A stretch of DNA of 64,000 nucleotides from SZUA-252 sp035716005 (lineage in GTDB: Bacteria; Eisenbacteria; RBG-16-71-46; SZUA-252): the NCBI GenBank assembly GCA_035716005.1, contig DASTKG010000025.1:1-64000 (forward strand). Direction: 5' to 3'. A program made the position numbers and the translations under genes. Numbering within the stretch: position 1 is the first letter of the stretch; each line of letters opens with the position of its first letter. This document shows positions 24,633-34,348 of the stretch, piece by piece. The notes beneath the pieces were generated by a model, which saw only the letters and a list, made by a program, of their open reading frames with translations, was not told the DNA's origin and did not search any database.

Positions 24633-27065
24633 ATGATCGGCAGGTTCCATTTCGTCGCGACGGCCCTCTCCGCGGCGGGCCTCCTCGCCGCGATCCTCGC
24701 TTCGCCGCCGCGAGGCGGCGCCGCGTCCGCCCCCGGACCCGACACCACGCTCTGGTCCGCGCTCGGATCTCCCCGGGCCGCCGCGCCCCGCGAGCTCACG
24801 CCGCCTTCGTCGCCCCCGCCCCCCCTGCCCCACGTTCTCGCGAGGGGCGATCGATTCGAGATCGTCCGCGACGGCAAGGCGAGGCCGGTCTTCTTCCGGG
24901 GCGTGAACCTCGGCGCGGGCCCTCCCGGCCACTTCCCCGGCGAATTCGCCATCGGGATCGAGGACTACCGCCGCTGGTTCCGCTTCGCCCGCGATCTCCA
25001 CGCGAACGCCATTCGCGTCTACGCGCTCCACCCTCCCGACTTCTACCGCGCGCTCCGCGAGGAGAATCTCGCGAACCCCGAGCGCCCGATCTGGCTCTTC
25101 CAGGAAGTCTGGACGGAGCTTCCCGAGACGAACGACTTCTGGACCCCCTCCTATCGCCGCGGCTTCGAGCGCGAGATCCGGATGGCGATCGACGCCGTTC
25201 ACGGAAACGCGGCCGTGAAGCCGCGCCCGGGCCACGCGTCGGGCCGCTACGAATCCGACGTCTCGCCCTGGCTCGCGGGGTGGATCCTGGGCCGCGAGTG
25301 GGAGCCCTTCGCGGTTCGGGAGACCGAGCGGCTGAATCCCGACACCACGAGCTACAACGGCGAGATCTTCTCCGTGGAGAGCGGGACCGCCATGGAGTGC
25401 TGGCTCGGCCGCGTCTGCGACGTGGCCGCGCGCTACGAGAAGCGGAACTACGGCCTGGCCCGCGCCGTCTCGTTCGTGAACTGGCCGACGCTCGACCCGA
25501 TGCGCCACCCGACCGAGACGGAGCGCGGCGGGGCCGAGGCCGAGCACGACGAGGACGCCTACAGCGTCGATCCGCTTCGCGTCCGGCCGCGGCTCGCGAT
25601 CGGCGACAGCACGGGGTTCCTCGGCTACTTCGCGAACTATCACGCCTATCCCTACTACCCCGACTTCATGAACCTCGATCCCGGATACGCCGCGTTCCGC
25701 GACAAGCACGGCGCCTGCAGCTACGCCGGCTATCTCGCCGATCTGAAATCGCACACGCGCGGCGTGCCGCTCCTGATCGGCGAGTACGGCGTGCCGACGA
25801 GCCGCGGCATCGCGCACCTTCAGCCCCAGGGAATCAACCACGGGGGGGAATCGGAACGCGAGCAGGGGCTCTTCGACGTGAGGCTCCTCGAGGACATCGC
25901 CGGCTCGGACGCGTCGGGGTCGCTCCTTTTCGCGCTCTTCGACGAGTGGTTCAAGGTGAACTGGATGGTGCAGCGCGTGGAGCAGCCCCGCGACCGCGAT
26001 CCTCTCTGGCACAACGTCCTCGATCCCGAGGAGTGCTACGGCCTCCTCGCCTTCGATCCTCCTCCGGCGGTCCGGATCGACGGCGACTTCGGCGACTGGC
26101 GCGGTGTGGCGCCCTACGCCGTCGCCGACTCCGCGAGCGCGGCGCGCGGCGGGGCGCTCCTGCGCGCCCTCTACGCGACGTCCGATCAGGAGCGCTTCTA
26201 CCTGAGAGTCGATCTCGCCCCGCGCGCCGCCGAGCGGGGGATCCGGTCGGTCGGCGTCGCCTTCGACGTCCTCGACGCCGCCCGCGGCGATCGCCGGCTC
26301 CCGGCGCCGCTCGACGCGACGTGGTCGCGCGGCGCCGAGTTCGTGCTCCTCCTGGAGCCCGCGCTCGGCTCCCGGGACGACCGGTCGCGCCGGGCCTCCC
26401 TCTTCGCCGACTCCCGCACGCGCTACTCGGAGTTCGCGCGCGTCCGGAACGGCGACGACTACGGCTTCCTTCGCGCGCCCTATCGGCCCGTGGCGAACGA
26501 CGACGGCCTCTACAACCCGCTCGTCGTGGAGACGAATCGCGAGCGCGTGGCGCGAGACGGCCGGCTCTTTCCGGCGCACTACCTGAACGCGGGGCGTCTC
26601 GCGTACGGCGCCGAATGGCGGCTCGACGAAGCGCGCCGCACGATCGAGATCGCGATTCCGTGGGGACTCCTCGGCGTGGGAGATCCGTCGAGCCACGCGG
26701 TGATCGACGATCGCGACGGCACGAGCGAGATCGAGACGACGCGCACGCCCGGCATCGCGCTCCTCGCGTGGGCCTCGACCGCCCCCGGGGCGCGGGCCGA
26801 TTCGCTCGGCCCCACGGCCGCGGGGGCGCGGCGCGCCTCCCCGCGGGAGGTCTCCTTCCTCGGCCCACCAGGAACCTCGCAAACGGTTCGTGGACAAAAC
26901 GTTAGCGTGACGACTCCCGACGGGGAAGTGGCGGTGTGGAACGGCTGGGAAATGCCGATAACTATCGAACGAGTCAAGAGTTCGGCCCGGTTCGTCCGGG
27001 AAGCCTTCGAGGGAATGGAAGCCCGTGAATCGAAAGAGCCGTCGAACGTGGGTGCGGGCCCGTAG
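24633..27065 (+). CDS. Secreted glycosidase/transglycosidase-like protein of a polysaccharide operon
   Basis: An 810-residue exported protein. A signal peptide (TALSAAGLLAAILA) and a Pro-rich segment lead into a TIM-barrel-like domain of the GH2/GH5/GH72 type: PVFFRGVNLGAGPPG, NAIRVYALHPPDFY, LAGWILGREWEP, SYNGEIFS and LLIGEYGVPTSRG. Glu in GREWEP and in GEYG are plausible acid/base and nucleophile. From about residue 475 a beta-rich domain (IDGDFGDWRGVAPYAVAD) resembles a DOMON/CBM9-like sugar-binding fold. I used ATG 24633; a TTG at 24603 would add ten residues. It overlaps the next gene by 41 bases. A role in trimming or rearranging the exported glycan is inferred. Confidence 0.6.
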   Translation: MIGRFHFVATALSAAGLLAAILASPPRGGAASAPGPDTTLWSALGSPRAAAPRELTPPSSPPPPLPHVLARGDRFEIVRDGKARPVFFRGVNLGAGPPGHFPGEFAIGIEDYRRWFRFARDLHANAIRVYALHPPDFYRALREENLANPERPIWLFQEVWTELPETNDFWTPSYRRGFEREIRMAIDAVHGNAAVKPRPGHASGRYESDVSPWLAGWILGREWEPFAVRETERLNPDTTSYNGEIFSVESGTAMECWLGRVCDVAARYEKRNYGLARAVSFVNWPTLDPMRHPTETERGGAEAEHDEDAYSVDPLRVRPRLAIGDSTGFLGYFANYHAYPYYPDFMNLDPGYAAFRDKHGACSYAGYLADLKSHTRGVPLLIGEYGVPTSRGIAHLQPQGINHGGESEREQGLFDVRLLEDIAGSDASGSLLFALFDEWFKVNWMVQRVEQPRDRDPLWHNVLDPEECYGLLAFDPPPAVRIDGDFGDWRGVAPYAVADSASAARGGALLRALYATSDQERFYLRVDLAPRAAERGIRSVGVAFDVLDAARGDRRLPAPLDATWSRGAEFVLLLEPALGSRDDRSRRASLFADSRTRYSEFARVRNGDDYGFLRAPYRPVANDDGLYNPLVVETNRERVARDGRLFPAHYLNAGRLAYGAEWRLDEARRTIEIAIPWGLLGVGDPSSHAVIDDRDGTSEIETTRTPGIALLAWASTAPGARADSLGPTAAGARRASPREVSFLGPPGTSQTVRGQNVSVTTPDGEVAVWNGWEMPITIERVKSSARFVREAFEGMEARESKEPSNVGAGP

Positions 27066-28752
27066 CCGACGCGCCAGACACAATCTCGCCCCGGGGCGCA
27101 CGCGCGCCATCGTCCTCTTCATCTGCGTCTTTCTGCTCCTCGTCGCCAAGCTCGTCTTCGCGGCCGAACCGTGGCCCGAGGCGGACGCGCCCGCCGACTC
27201 CACCGCGCGCGCGACGCCCGCGGCGGCGCCCACCGACGCGCCCGCGCCCGCCGATTCGCTCGTTCGCGCGGCGCGTCTCCACGCCGACGAGAAGCGCTTC
27301 GACCTGGCCGCCGACGCGCTCCGTCTCGCGCTCGCGGCGCGCCCCGGGGACCTCACCGCGTGGTCGCTTCTCGCGCGCGTCCTCGCGTGGGACCGGAAGT
27401 ACGACGAGTCGATCGCCACCTATCGCGAGCTTCTCGCGGCCCATCCCGACGACGTCTTCGATCGCACCGGCTACGCGCGCGTGCTCGCCTGGTCGGGGCG
27501 GTACGACGAATCGATCCGCGAGTTCGGCCGCGCCGCCGCGGGCGACTCCACGAATCTCGAGGCGAGGATCGGTCTCGCGCGCGCCCGCTCGTGGGCGGGC
27601 GATCTCCCCGGGGCCGCCATGGAGTACCGTCGCCTCCAGCGGATCGCCCCCACGTACGGCGACGCCTATCTCGGCGAGGCGACGGTCGCCCGGTGGCGCG
27701 GGGCGGCCACGGCCGCCGACGTCCGCGCGTCGAGGGCCGCGCTGCTCGGCGCCGACGCCTCGGCGCTGAAGGAAGAGCGCGGCGCCATCGACCGAGCGCT
27801 GGCCCCCGTCGGCACGATCGGCTGGATCTCGTCGCACGAGTGGCAGCGGGCGAACGACGCGCCCGATTTCAAGATCGAGGAGACGGGTCCCTACGCGGCG
27901 ATCCGGGCCACGGCGGGACGCTCGGTCGGTCTCGTCTATCGCGTGGCCCGAACGCAGCTCTTCGAGCGGAACACGCGCGCCGCCCCGAACGACACGACGC
28001 TCAACTACGATCTGGAGAACTACAGCCTTCGGCTCGACGCCACCTTCCTGCGCGGCTATCCCGTCCAGGCGGCCGTCGGCGGCGAGTGGCGGAATTTCGA
28101 CCCTCGGAGCGGGAAGGTCCTCTACCCCCTCACCGACGACGACGTCTTCACGGGATGGAACGCGCGCGTCTGGGGGTACGCGGGGCGCTTCACGCCGGGC
28201 CTCGTGGCGCGGCGCACGTTCCTCGCCATCAAGGGGTGGCAGGCCTCCGCGGGCGCCAACCGCTTCCTGCCGGGCCATCTCACCGATCTCGAGGGAACGC
28301 TCGGCTGGCAGTGGAACGCGCGCGGCAGCGCGTCCCTCCTCGGCACGAAGGGCGAGACCTCCGACGACAACCGCCGCTGGCTGGCCGGCGGCACGGTCGC
28401 CTACCGCGTCCGCGTGGGGCGTCCCGACGTGCGGCTCGATTACGGGCTCCGGTTCGGCGATTGGGACCGGCGCTCCCCGTCCTACTTCACGCCCCTGGCG
28501 AGCACGCGCCACGCGGCGGGCGTCACGGTCAGCGGCTACGCGATCGCCGGCGACGTGGAGTACGGCGCCCGATACGAATTCTCGCATCTCTCGTCGTCCA
28601 ACTTCGCGGACATCGACGCGAACGCGCTCAGCGGCTGGCTGAACGGCATCGCCGGAGGGCGCTTCCCGCTCGGCATCGAAGGTTCCTACTCGGTCGACAA
28701 CAACGACTACAAGACCTGGTACGTCGGCGTCTCGGCGGGCGTTCGATGGTGA
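27025..28752 (+). CDS. TPR plus YaiO-like outer-membrane beta-barrel protein
   Basis: A 575-residue protein starting at GTG 27025. After a basic N-terminus and hydrophobic signal (IVLFICVFLLLVAKLVFA), residues about 75-240 form tetratricopeptide repeats (ARLHADEKRFDLAADALRLAL, ARVLAWDRKYDESIATYREL, ARVLAWSGRYDESIREFGRA). From about residue 260 the sequence turns into amphipathic strands of a YaiO-type barrel ending SVGVRW-like (WYVGVSAGVRW). TPR-plus-barrel proteins such as PgaA and BcsC, or AlgK with AlgE, export polysaccharide across the outer membrane, and the synthase gene downstream supports that role here. Confidence 0.7.
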   Translation: MNRKSRRTWVRARSRRARHNLAPGRTRAIVLFICVFLLLVAKLVFAAEPWPEADAPADSTARATPAAAPTDAPAPADSLVRAARLHADEKRFDLAADALRLALAARPGDLTAWSLLARVLAWDRKYDESIATYRELLAAHPDDVFDRTGYARVLAWSGRYDESIREFGRAAAGDSTNLEARIGLARARSWAGDLPGAAMEYRRLQRIAPTYGDAYLGEATVARWRGAATAADVRASRAALLGADASALKEERGAIDRALAPVGTIGWISSHEWQRANDAPDFKIEETGPYAAIRATAGRSVGLVYRVARTQLFERNTRAAPNDTTLNYDLENYSLRLDATFLRGYPVQAAVGGEWRNFDPRSGKVLYPLTDDDVFTGWNARVWGYAGRFTPGLVARRTFLAIKGWQASAGANRFLPGHLTDLEGTLGWQWNARGSASLLGTKGETSDDNRRWLAGGTVAYRVRVGRPDVRLDYGLRFGDWDRRSPSYFTPLASTRHAAGVTVSGYAIAGDVEYGARYEFSHLSSSNFADIDANALSGWLNGIAGGRFPLGIEGSYSVDNNDYKTWYVGVSAGVRW

Positions 28753-28768
28753 CGGCGGAGTCGGAGCG

Positions 28769-29872
28769 ATGATCGAGTACAACGTACTCATCCTGACACT
28801 CGGCATCCTTCTCGGGGTGGTGCTTCTCACGACCGGCGCGGCCATCGTGAACAAGATCCTCTCGCTCCGCGAGGCGAGCACGCGCCAGGCGACGATGGAT
28901 CGCCTCCGCCAGGCGTTCCTGCTCCTCACCGATCCGCGCGAGGCGCACGTCGCCCATCGGGTCATCGCGGACGCGGTCTCGGGTCCGTGGGCCGAGCTGG
29001 CCTCCGAGGAGGTGGCCCAGCTCGATCTCACGCTTCGGCTCGACGTCGTGCGCATGCTCGAGGACCAAGGCGTCGTGGCGCGCTATCTGCGCGACGCGAA
29101 GCGAGGCACGAAATGGATTCGCGCCCGCGCGCTCCGGATCCTGGGCGACCTCAAGGTGCCGGCCTCGGTCCCGGCGCTCCTCCATGCGCTGGAGGATCGC
29201 GACGCCGACGTTCGAAACGTGGCCGCCCGATCCCTGGGCCGCATGAAGCTCCAGGCCGCCGAGGAGGCGCTCATCTCGCTCCTCGGCAAGCACGATCAGG
29301 CCGTCTCCTCGCGCATCGCCGCCATCTGCATCGAGATGGGTCCGCGCACCGCGCCGCTCCTCATCCGGACGCTCCGGGAGGGCTCGCCGAAGGCCCGCTT
29401 CTGGGCGGCGCGCGTCCTCGGCGAGATCCGCGACACGCGCGCGATCCGCTCGCTCGGCGACGCCCTCCTCGACGCCGATCCGGAAGTCCGCTCCGCGGCC
29501 ACCTGGGCGCTCGGGCGGATCGGCGAGCGCGCCACGGCGTCGCTCATCGAGCCGATTCTCCGTGACGGCGCCTGGTACGCGCGCGCGCACGCCGCCGAGG
29601 CGCTCGGGAGGCTGGGCGATCCCACGTACGCCGCGGCCCTCGGCGAATCGCTCCGGGACCGCTCGTGGTGGGTGCGGAAGAACGCGCTCGACGCCCTCGT
29701 TCTCCTGGGCGAGCCGGCGACGCCGGTGCTCCTGAAATCGCTCCAGAGCGACGACCGGTTCGCGCGGGATTGCGCCGTGGAGGCGCTCATGACGCTCGGC
29801 GTGCCGCTTCCCGCCGGGGCCGACGGGGCCGGCGGCTCCGCCGGTCTCGCGGGCTCGGGGGCGCGCCCATGA
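28769..29872 (+). CDS. Membrane-anchored HEAT-repeat protein
   Basis: A 367-residue protein. A single N-terminal helix (VLILTLGILLGVVLLTTGAAIV) is followed by a helical linker and, from about residue 110, some seven HEAT/PBS-lyase-type repeats of about 31 residues. Examples are RARALRILGDLKVPASVPALL, VRNVAARSLGRMKLQAAEEAL, VRSAATWALGRIGERATASLI and AHAAEALGRLGDPTYAAAL. HEAT arrays are protein-protein scaffolds. It lies between the exporter barrel and the synthase and overlaps the synthase start (ATGA), so it probably tethers or regulates the synthase at the inner membrane. Confidence 0.75.
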   Translation: MIEYNVLILTLGILLGVVLLTTGAAIVNKILSLREASTRQATMDRLRQAFLLLTDPREAHVAHRVIADAVSGPWAELASEEVAQLDLTLRLDVVRMLEDQGVVARYLRDAKRGTKWIRARALRILGDLKVPASVPALLHALEDRDADVRNVAARSLGRMKLQAAEEALISLLGKHDQAVSSRIAAICIEMGPRTAPLLIRTLREGSPKARFWAARVLGEIRDTRAIRSLGDALLDADPEVRSAATWALGRIGERATASLIEPILRDGAWYARAHAAEALGRLGDPTYAAALGESLRDRSWWVRKNALDALVLLGEPATPVLLKSLQSDDRFARDCAVEALMTLGVPLPAGADGAGGSAGLAGSGARP

Positions 29873-31314
29873 CGCCGATCGCCGTCCCGGCCTGGCTCCT
29901 CGCCTCGATCGACACGATCAGTCTCGTCATCCTGATCTACTTCAGCGCGCTCCAGCTCGTTCTCTTCACGCTCCTCGTTCTCTCCTATTTCGACATGCGC
30001 CGGAGGCTGGCGCAGAACTACTACGCCGACTACGAGGCGCTGGCCAAATCGCACTTCACCTTTCCGATCAGCGTCATCATGCCCGCGTACAACGAGTCGA
30101 CCATGGCGGCCACGGCGGTCCACTCCGTCCTCTCCCTCGACTACCCGCAGCACGAGGTGATCGTCGTCAACGACGGCTCGACCGACGTGACGCTGGATTC
30201 GTTGATCCGGGAATTCCGGCTGGAGCGGCGGGACGTCGTGGTGCGGAGGAGCCTCCCCTACCGGGGCGAGGTGCGCGGCATCTACAAATCGGCGGCCTAT
30301 CCGAAGCTGACGGTCATCGACAAGGAGCACGCGGGGAAGAGCGCCGCCCTGAACTGCGCCATCAACGTGTCGCGCTATCCCCTCTTCTGCTCCATCGACG
30401 CCGACTCGATCTTCCAGGAGAACGCGCTCCTCCGGGTCGTGCGCCCCTTCCTGGAGGATCCGGAGCGCGTCATCGCGGTCGGCGGGCAGGTCCGAGTCGC
30501 GAACGGCTGCCACGTGGAGCGGGGACGCGTGGTGGAGCCGAGGCTGCCGCAGAAGATCCTGGCCGCCTTCCAGGTGGTGGAATACCTGCGCGCGTTCGTG
30601 GCGAGCCGCCTCGGCCTCTCCGCGATGAACAACCTCCTCCTCCTCTCGGGCGTCTTCAGCCTCTTCCGGAAGGACGCGGTCATCGAGGTCGGCGGCTACC
30701 GGTCCGACATCGTCACGGAGGACATGGAGCTGGTGGTGCGGCTCCACGACCACATGCGCGCGCAGCGGCGGCCCTACTCCGTCGTCTTCCTTCCCGACCC
30801 GATCTGCTGGACCGAGGTGCCGGAGAATCTCGGCACCCTCGCGCGCCAGAGGAACCGATGGCATCGCGGACTCATCCAATCGCTCTGGCTCCACAAGAGC
30901 ATCCTCTGGCGGCGGAACTCGGGCTCGCTCCGATGGGTCGGCATGCCCTACTACATCTTCTTCGAGTTCCTCGGACCGATCGTGGAGCTGGTGGGATACA
31001 TCCTGATTCCGATCGCCTATTTCCTCGGATTCCTCTCCCCCGTCTGGTTCTGGGCCTTCCTCTTCCTCTCCGTCACCTCGGGAGCGTTCCTCTCCGTCTC
31101 GGCGGTGCTCCTCGAGGAGCTGTCGTTCGGCCTCTACCGTTCGTGGGGCGATTTCTCCCTGATGATCGCCATCGGCGTCATCGAGAATTTCTCCTACCGG
31201 ATCCTCACTCTTTTCTTCCGCCTGGGGGCCGTCCTGGATATGATTTTGGGACGCGGCGGTTGGGGAAAGCAGGAGCGGACCGGATTCGGGCGCGCCCGGG
31301 CACAGGCTCCATAA
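29869..31314 (+). CDS. Processive GT2 polysaccharide synthase (PgaC/HasA-like)
   Basis: A 481-residue inner-membrane glycosyltransferase. One N-terminal helix precedes a GT2 domain with all processive-synthase residues: Asp102 in VVNDGSTD, Asp177/Asp179 in SIDADS, the catalytic TED (283-285) and the Q(R/Q)xRW-type motif QRNRW (327-331). Several C-terminal helices (FFEFLGPIVELVGYILIPIAYFLG and others) form the translocation channel. The arrangement matches beta-linked homopolymer synthases such as PgaC, NodC and BcsA without a PilZ domain. The sugar donor cannot be assigned. It is the last gene of the operon. Confidence 0.88.
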   Translation: MTPIAVPAWLLASIDTISLVILIYFSALQLVLFTLLVLSYFDMRRRLAQNYYADYEALAKSHFTFPISVIMPAYNESTMAATAVHSVLSLDYPQHEVIVVNDGSTDVTLDSLIREFRLERRDVVVRRSLPYRGEVRGIYKSAAYPKLTVIDKEHAGKSAALNCAINVSRYPLFCSIDADSIFQENALLRVVRPFLEDPERVIAVGGQVRVANGCHVERGRVVEPRLPQKILAAFQVVEYLRAFVASRLGLSAMNNLLLLSGVFSLFRKDAVIEVGGYRSDIVTEDMELVVRLHDHMRAQRRPYSVVFLPDPICWTEVPENLGTLARQRNRWHRGLIQSLWLHKSILWRRNSGSLRWVGMPYYIFFEFLGPIVELVGYILIPIAYFLGFLSPVWFWAFLFLSVTSGAFLSVSAVLLEELSFGLYRSWGDFSLMIAIGVIENFSYRILTLFFRLGAVLDMILGRGGWGKQERTGFGRARAQAP

Positions 31315-31357
31315 CTCCCAGCGGCCGAACGTTTTCACGGCTGGAGGGAGTCGCGTC

Positions 31358-34348
31358 TTGCGCCTGCTCGGGGTTGTCCTGGGAGTCCTGTTCCTCGCGG
31401 GGACGACCTGCGCTCACGCCGCGCCCCCCGTTCAGAGCTGGAGCGAGATCGCCGCGCGGCGCGGACCGCTGGCCGCATCGCGGCTCCGAGCCGCCCTCGC
31501 CGCCACGAAGCCGCTCGGCGTCGACCAGGCCTCCCAGACCCGTCTGACCGGCTCGGCCCACTTCAAGGCCCTCGTCATCCTCGTCCAGTTCTCGGACCAT
31601 CCCGCCGACACGCTGAATCACACGCCGGAAGATTACGACAGTCTCCTCTTCAGCGTCGGGACGCTGCCGACGGGCAGCATGCGCGACTACTACCGCGAGG
31701 TTTCGCGAGGCGCGTTCGACATCTCGGGCGTCGTGACGCGGTGGTACACGGCGCCCCGGACGTACGCGGAGTACGCCTCGAGCGCCGGCGGCTTCGGCGG
31801 CCCGCCCTTCAACGCGCAGCAGCTGGCGGCCGACGCGATTCTCATGGCCGACGCCGACTTGAATCTCACGCAATTCGACAACGACGGGCCGGACGGCGTG
31901 CCGAACTCCGGCGACGACGACGGGACGATCGACGGGCTCTTCATCGTGCACGCGGGCCCCGGAGGCGAGGAGACGGCCGATCTCAACGACATCTGGTCCC
32001 ACAAGTGGACTCTTCCGAACCCCTACGTTTCCCCCGACGGGGTCTCCGCCTATCCCTACACGACGGAGCCCGAGGAATGGGCGGGGCTCGCCTTCGCCAC
32101 CACGCCGGGGCAGCTCATTTCCGTGGGCGTCTTCTGCCACGAGTACGGCCACGTGCTGGGCCTCCCCGATCTCTACGACACCTCCGGCACGTCCACCGCG
32201 AACGAGGGAGTCGGCGAGTGGGACCTCATGGGCTCCGGCCTCTACAACCATCTCCCCGGCCAGGCGCTCGGGACGACCCCCTGCCACTTCTCCGCGTGGT
32301 CGCTCGCGCGCCTCGGCTGGGTGACGCCGACGTGGGTCACGCAGGACTCTCTCGCCGTCGCGATCGCCCCCGTGGAGACCTCCGACCAGGTCTTCCGGCT
32401 CTGGACGAACGGCCAGGAGGATTCGGAGTACTTCCTGATCGAGAACCGCCAGCCGATCGGATTCGACGCCGCGCTCGTCCGCTCGTCGACCGAGTCGGGA
32501 AACGGAGCCTCGCACGGCCTCCTCATCTACCACATCGACGAGGGGGTCCTCGGGCAGTCCGATCCCGCGCGAAAGATGGTCGACGTGGAGGAGGGGGGCG
32601 GTTCGCGGACTCCGTCGGGCTTCCTGGGCGAACAGAACCTCGACCTCGGGTCGGGGCAGACGGCCACCCAGACGACGTGCGGCGGAACGCCGAACGTCAC
32701 GGGAAATCGCGGCGACGCCTACGACCCCTGGCCGGGCGCGGGGGATCGGACCGCCTTCGACGGGCTTTCCTGCCCGAACAGCGTGCGCGATTGCGGAAAC
32801 CTGGCCACGCAGGTCGGCGTCCGGAACATCACCGAATCGGGCGGAACGATCACCGCCGATCTCCTCGTCACGGGGCTCATGATCCGCCGCGAGACGCCGG
32901 CGATCGACGACTCTCCCACGACCGGCACGCCGAACAACGGCAACGGACTCCTGGAGAGCGGCGAGACCGTGCTGCTCCGCTTCCCGATCACGAATGTCGG
33001 CGCCACGCCGACGGGCCCCCTCGTGGGACACGTCGCGTCGCTGGAGCCCTACCTCACGATCTACTCCGACGCCATCAACTACGCGCCTCTCGCGCCCGGC
33101 CAGACCGATTCCGCGGCCGTGGTCTTCGCCGACGTGAATCTCGCGCCCGACCCGGGAAGCGCCATGGTTTCGTTCCAGCTCCTCGGGGATTTCAGCCAGA
33201 TCCTCGCCGACAGCTTCCAGATGATGATCGGCGACAACACCGGCATCTGCGAGAACTTCGAGGGGACGTCGGCGCACTGGTACGGCGTGGCCATCGGCTG
33301 CGACGGCGTGAACGAGTGGCACCGGGAGACCGGACTGGGGGCGAACCACACCGGATTCGGCGCGTGGTCGTGGCGGCTCGGACCGGTGGGGCCGGTCGGG
33401 TCGTACGCTCCGTCCGAGGACGCCCGTCTCATCAGTCCGCCCATTCTCCTTCCGAGCGCGTCGGCCACGCTCCGATTCTGGCAGAAGTACGACTGCGAAT
33501 TCGTCTTCGACGGACTCTGGGTGGAGATTTCCACCGACGCCGGCGCGACCTGGACGCCGCTCACGCCCGTCGGGGGATACAACACGGGCGACCGATACAG
33601 CGGGACGAGGTCGACCTTCACGGAGGCCGTCTTCCCCCTCGACGGCTATTCGGGGATCGTGCAGATCGCGTTCCACTTCGTGTCGGTGCCGCCGAACGGG
33701 GGCTCCGGCTGGTGGATCGACGACGTCACGATCGACGGGACGGCCCCCTGCGCGCCGGTCAGCGTCGACGTGGATCGCTTCACCGCGGTCGCGGAACAAA
33801 ACTCGAACCCGCCGCGCGTCCGCCTCGACTGGGCTCTCTCGCAGGGCACGAGCGCGACCGTCGACTTGCGGCGCGCCATCGCCGGCCTCGACCCCGTCTC
33901 GATCATCCGGATTCCCAACTTCAGCGGCGAGGGCTCGGCCGAGGACGTGAACGTGGTTCCCGGCGCGAGCTACGACTATTCGCTGCACGTCGTCCGGGAC
34001 GGAGCTCCGGACGTGGTGGCGGGCCCCATCCGGGTGGACGTGCCGGCCCTGGCGCCCCCCGGGGCGCCCCGCGTGTTCGCGCTCGCGCCCGTCCGACCCA
34101 ACCCGTTCCGCCCCGAAGCGGGGCTCGTCGTCTCCCTGGACCGCGACGGACCCTTCATGGTACGCATCTACAGTCCGGACGGCAGGCTCGTGCGGACGAT
34201 GCGATTCGACTCGCGGCCGGCGGGGACGCACTCGATCCGATGGGACGGCCGCGACGATCACGGCCGCCCGGCGTCCGCCGGCATCTACCTCTTCGAGCTG
34301 CGGTTCGGATCCCGAACCAGCGTCCAAAAGGCGGTACTCCTGCGATGA
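31358..34348 (+). CDS. Secreted M6-family metalloprotease with C-terminal sorting-type domain
   Basis: A 996-residue secreted zinc protease starting at TTG 31358 behind GGAGGGAG. The signal peptide ends TCAHA. The catalytic motif is HEYGHVLGLPDLYD (His261, Glu262, His265, third ligand Asp271), characteristic of M6 immune-inhibitor-A-type proteases. GVGEWDLMGSG provides the Met-turn region. Later domains include a jelly-roll-like module near residues 630-800 (STDAGATWTPL, WWIDDVTIDG). The C-terminal FlgD-like domain (PVRPNPFRPEAGLVVSL, WDGRDDHGRPASAGIYLF) is used for secretion or anchoring in FCB-type bacteria. The stop overlaps the GNAT start. Confidence 0.92.
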   Translation: MRLLGVVLGVLFLAGTTCAHAAPPVQSWSEIAARRGPLAASRLRAALAATKPLGVDQASQTRLTGSAHFKALVILVQFSDHPADTLNHTPEDYDSLLFSVGTLPTGSMRDYYREVSRGAFDISGVVTRWYTAPRTYAEYASSAGGFGGPPFNAQQLAADAILMADADLNLTQFDNDGPDGVPNSGDDDGTIDGLFIVHAGPGGEETADLNDIWSHKWTLPNPYVSPDGVSAYPYTTEPEEWAGLAFATTPGQLISVGVFCHEYGHVLGLPDLYDTSGTSTANEGVGEWDLMGSGLYNHLPGQALGTTPCHFSAWSLARLGWVTPTWVTQDSLAVAIAPVETSDQVFRLWTNGQEDSEYFLIENRQPIGFDAALVRSSTESGNGASHGLLIYHIDEGVLGQSDPARKMVDVEEGGGSRTPSGFLGEQNLDLGSGQTATQTTCGGTPNVTGNRGDAYDPWPGAGDRTAFDGLSCPNSVRDCGNLATQVGVRNITESGGTITADLLVTGLMIRRETPAIDDSPTTGTPNNGNGLLESGETVLLRFPITNVGATPTGPLVGHVASLEPYLTIYSDAINYAPLAPGQTDSAAVVFADVNLAPDPGSAMVSFQLLGDFSQILADSFQMMIGDNTGICENFEGTSAHWYGVAIGCDGVNEWHRETGLGANHTGFGAWSWRLGPVGPVGSYAPSEDARLISPPILLPSASATLRFWQKYDCEFVFDGLWVEISTDAGATWTPLTPVGGYNTGDRYSGTRSTFTEAVFPLDGYSGIVQIAFHFVSVPPNGGSGWWIDDVTIDGTAPCAPVSVDVDRFTAVAEQNSNPPRVRLDWALSQGTSATVDLRRAIAGLDPVSIIRIPNFSGEGSAEDVNVVPGASYDYSLHVVRDGAPDVVAGPIRVDVPALAPPGAPRVFALAPVRPNPFRPEAGLVVSLDRDGPFMVRIYSPDGRLVRTMRFDSRPAGTHSIRWDGRDDHGRPASAGIYLFELRFGSRTSVQKAVLLR

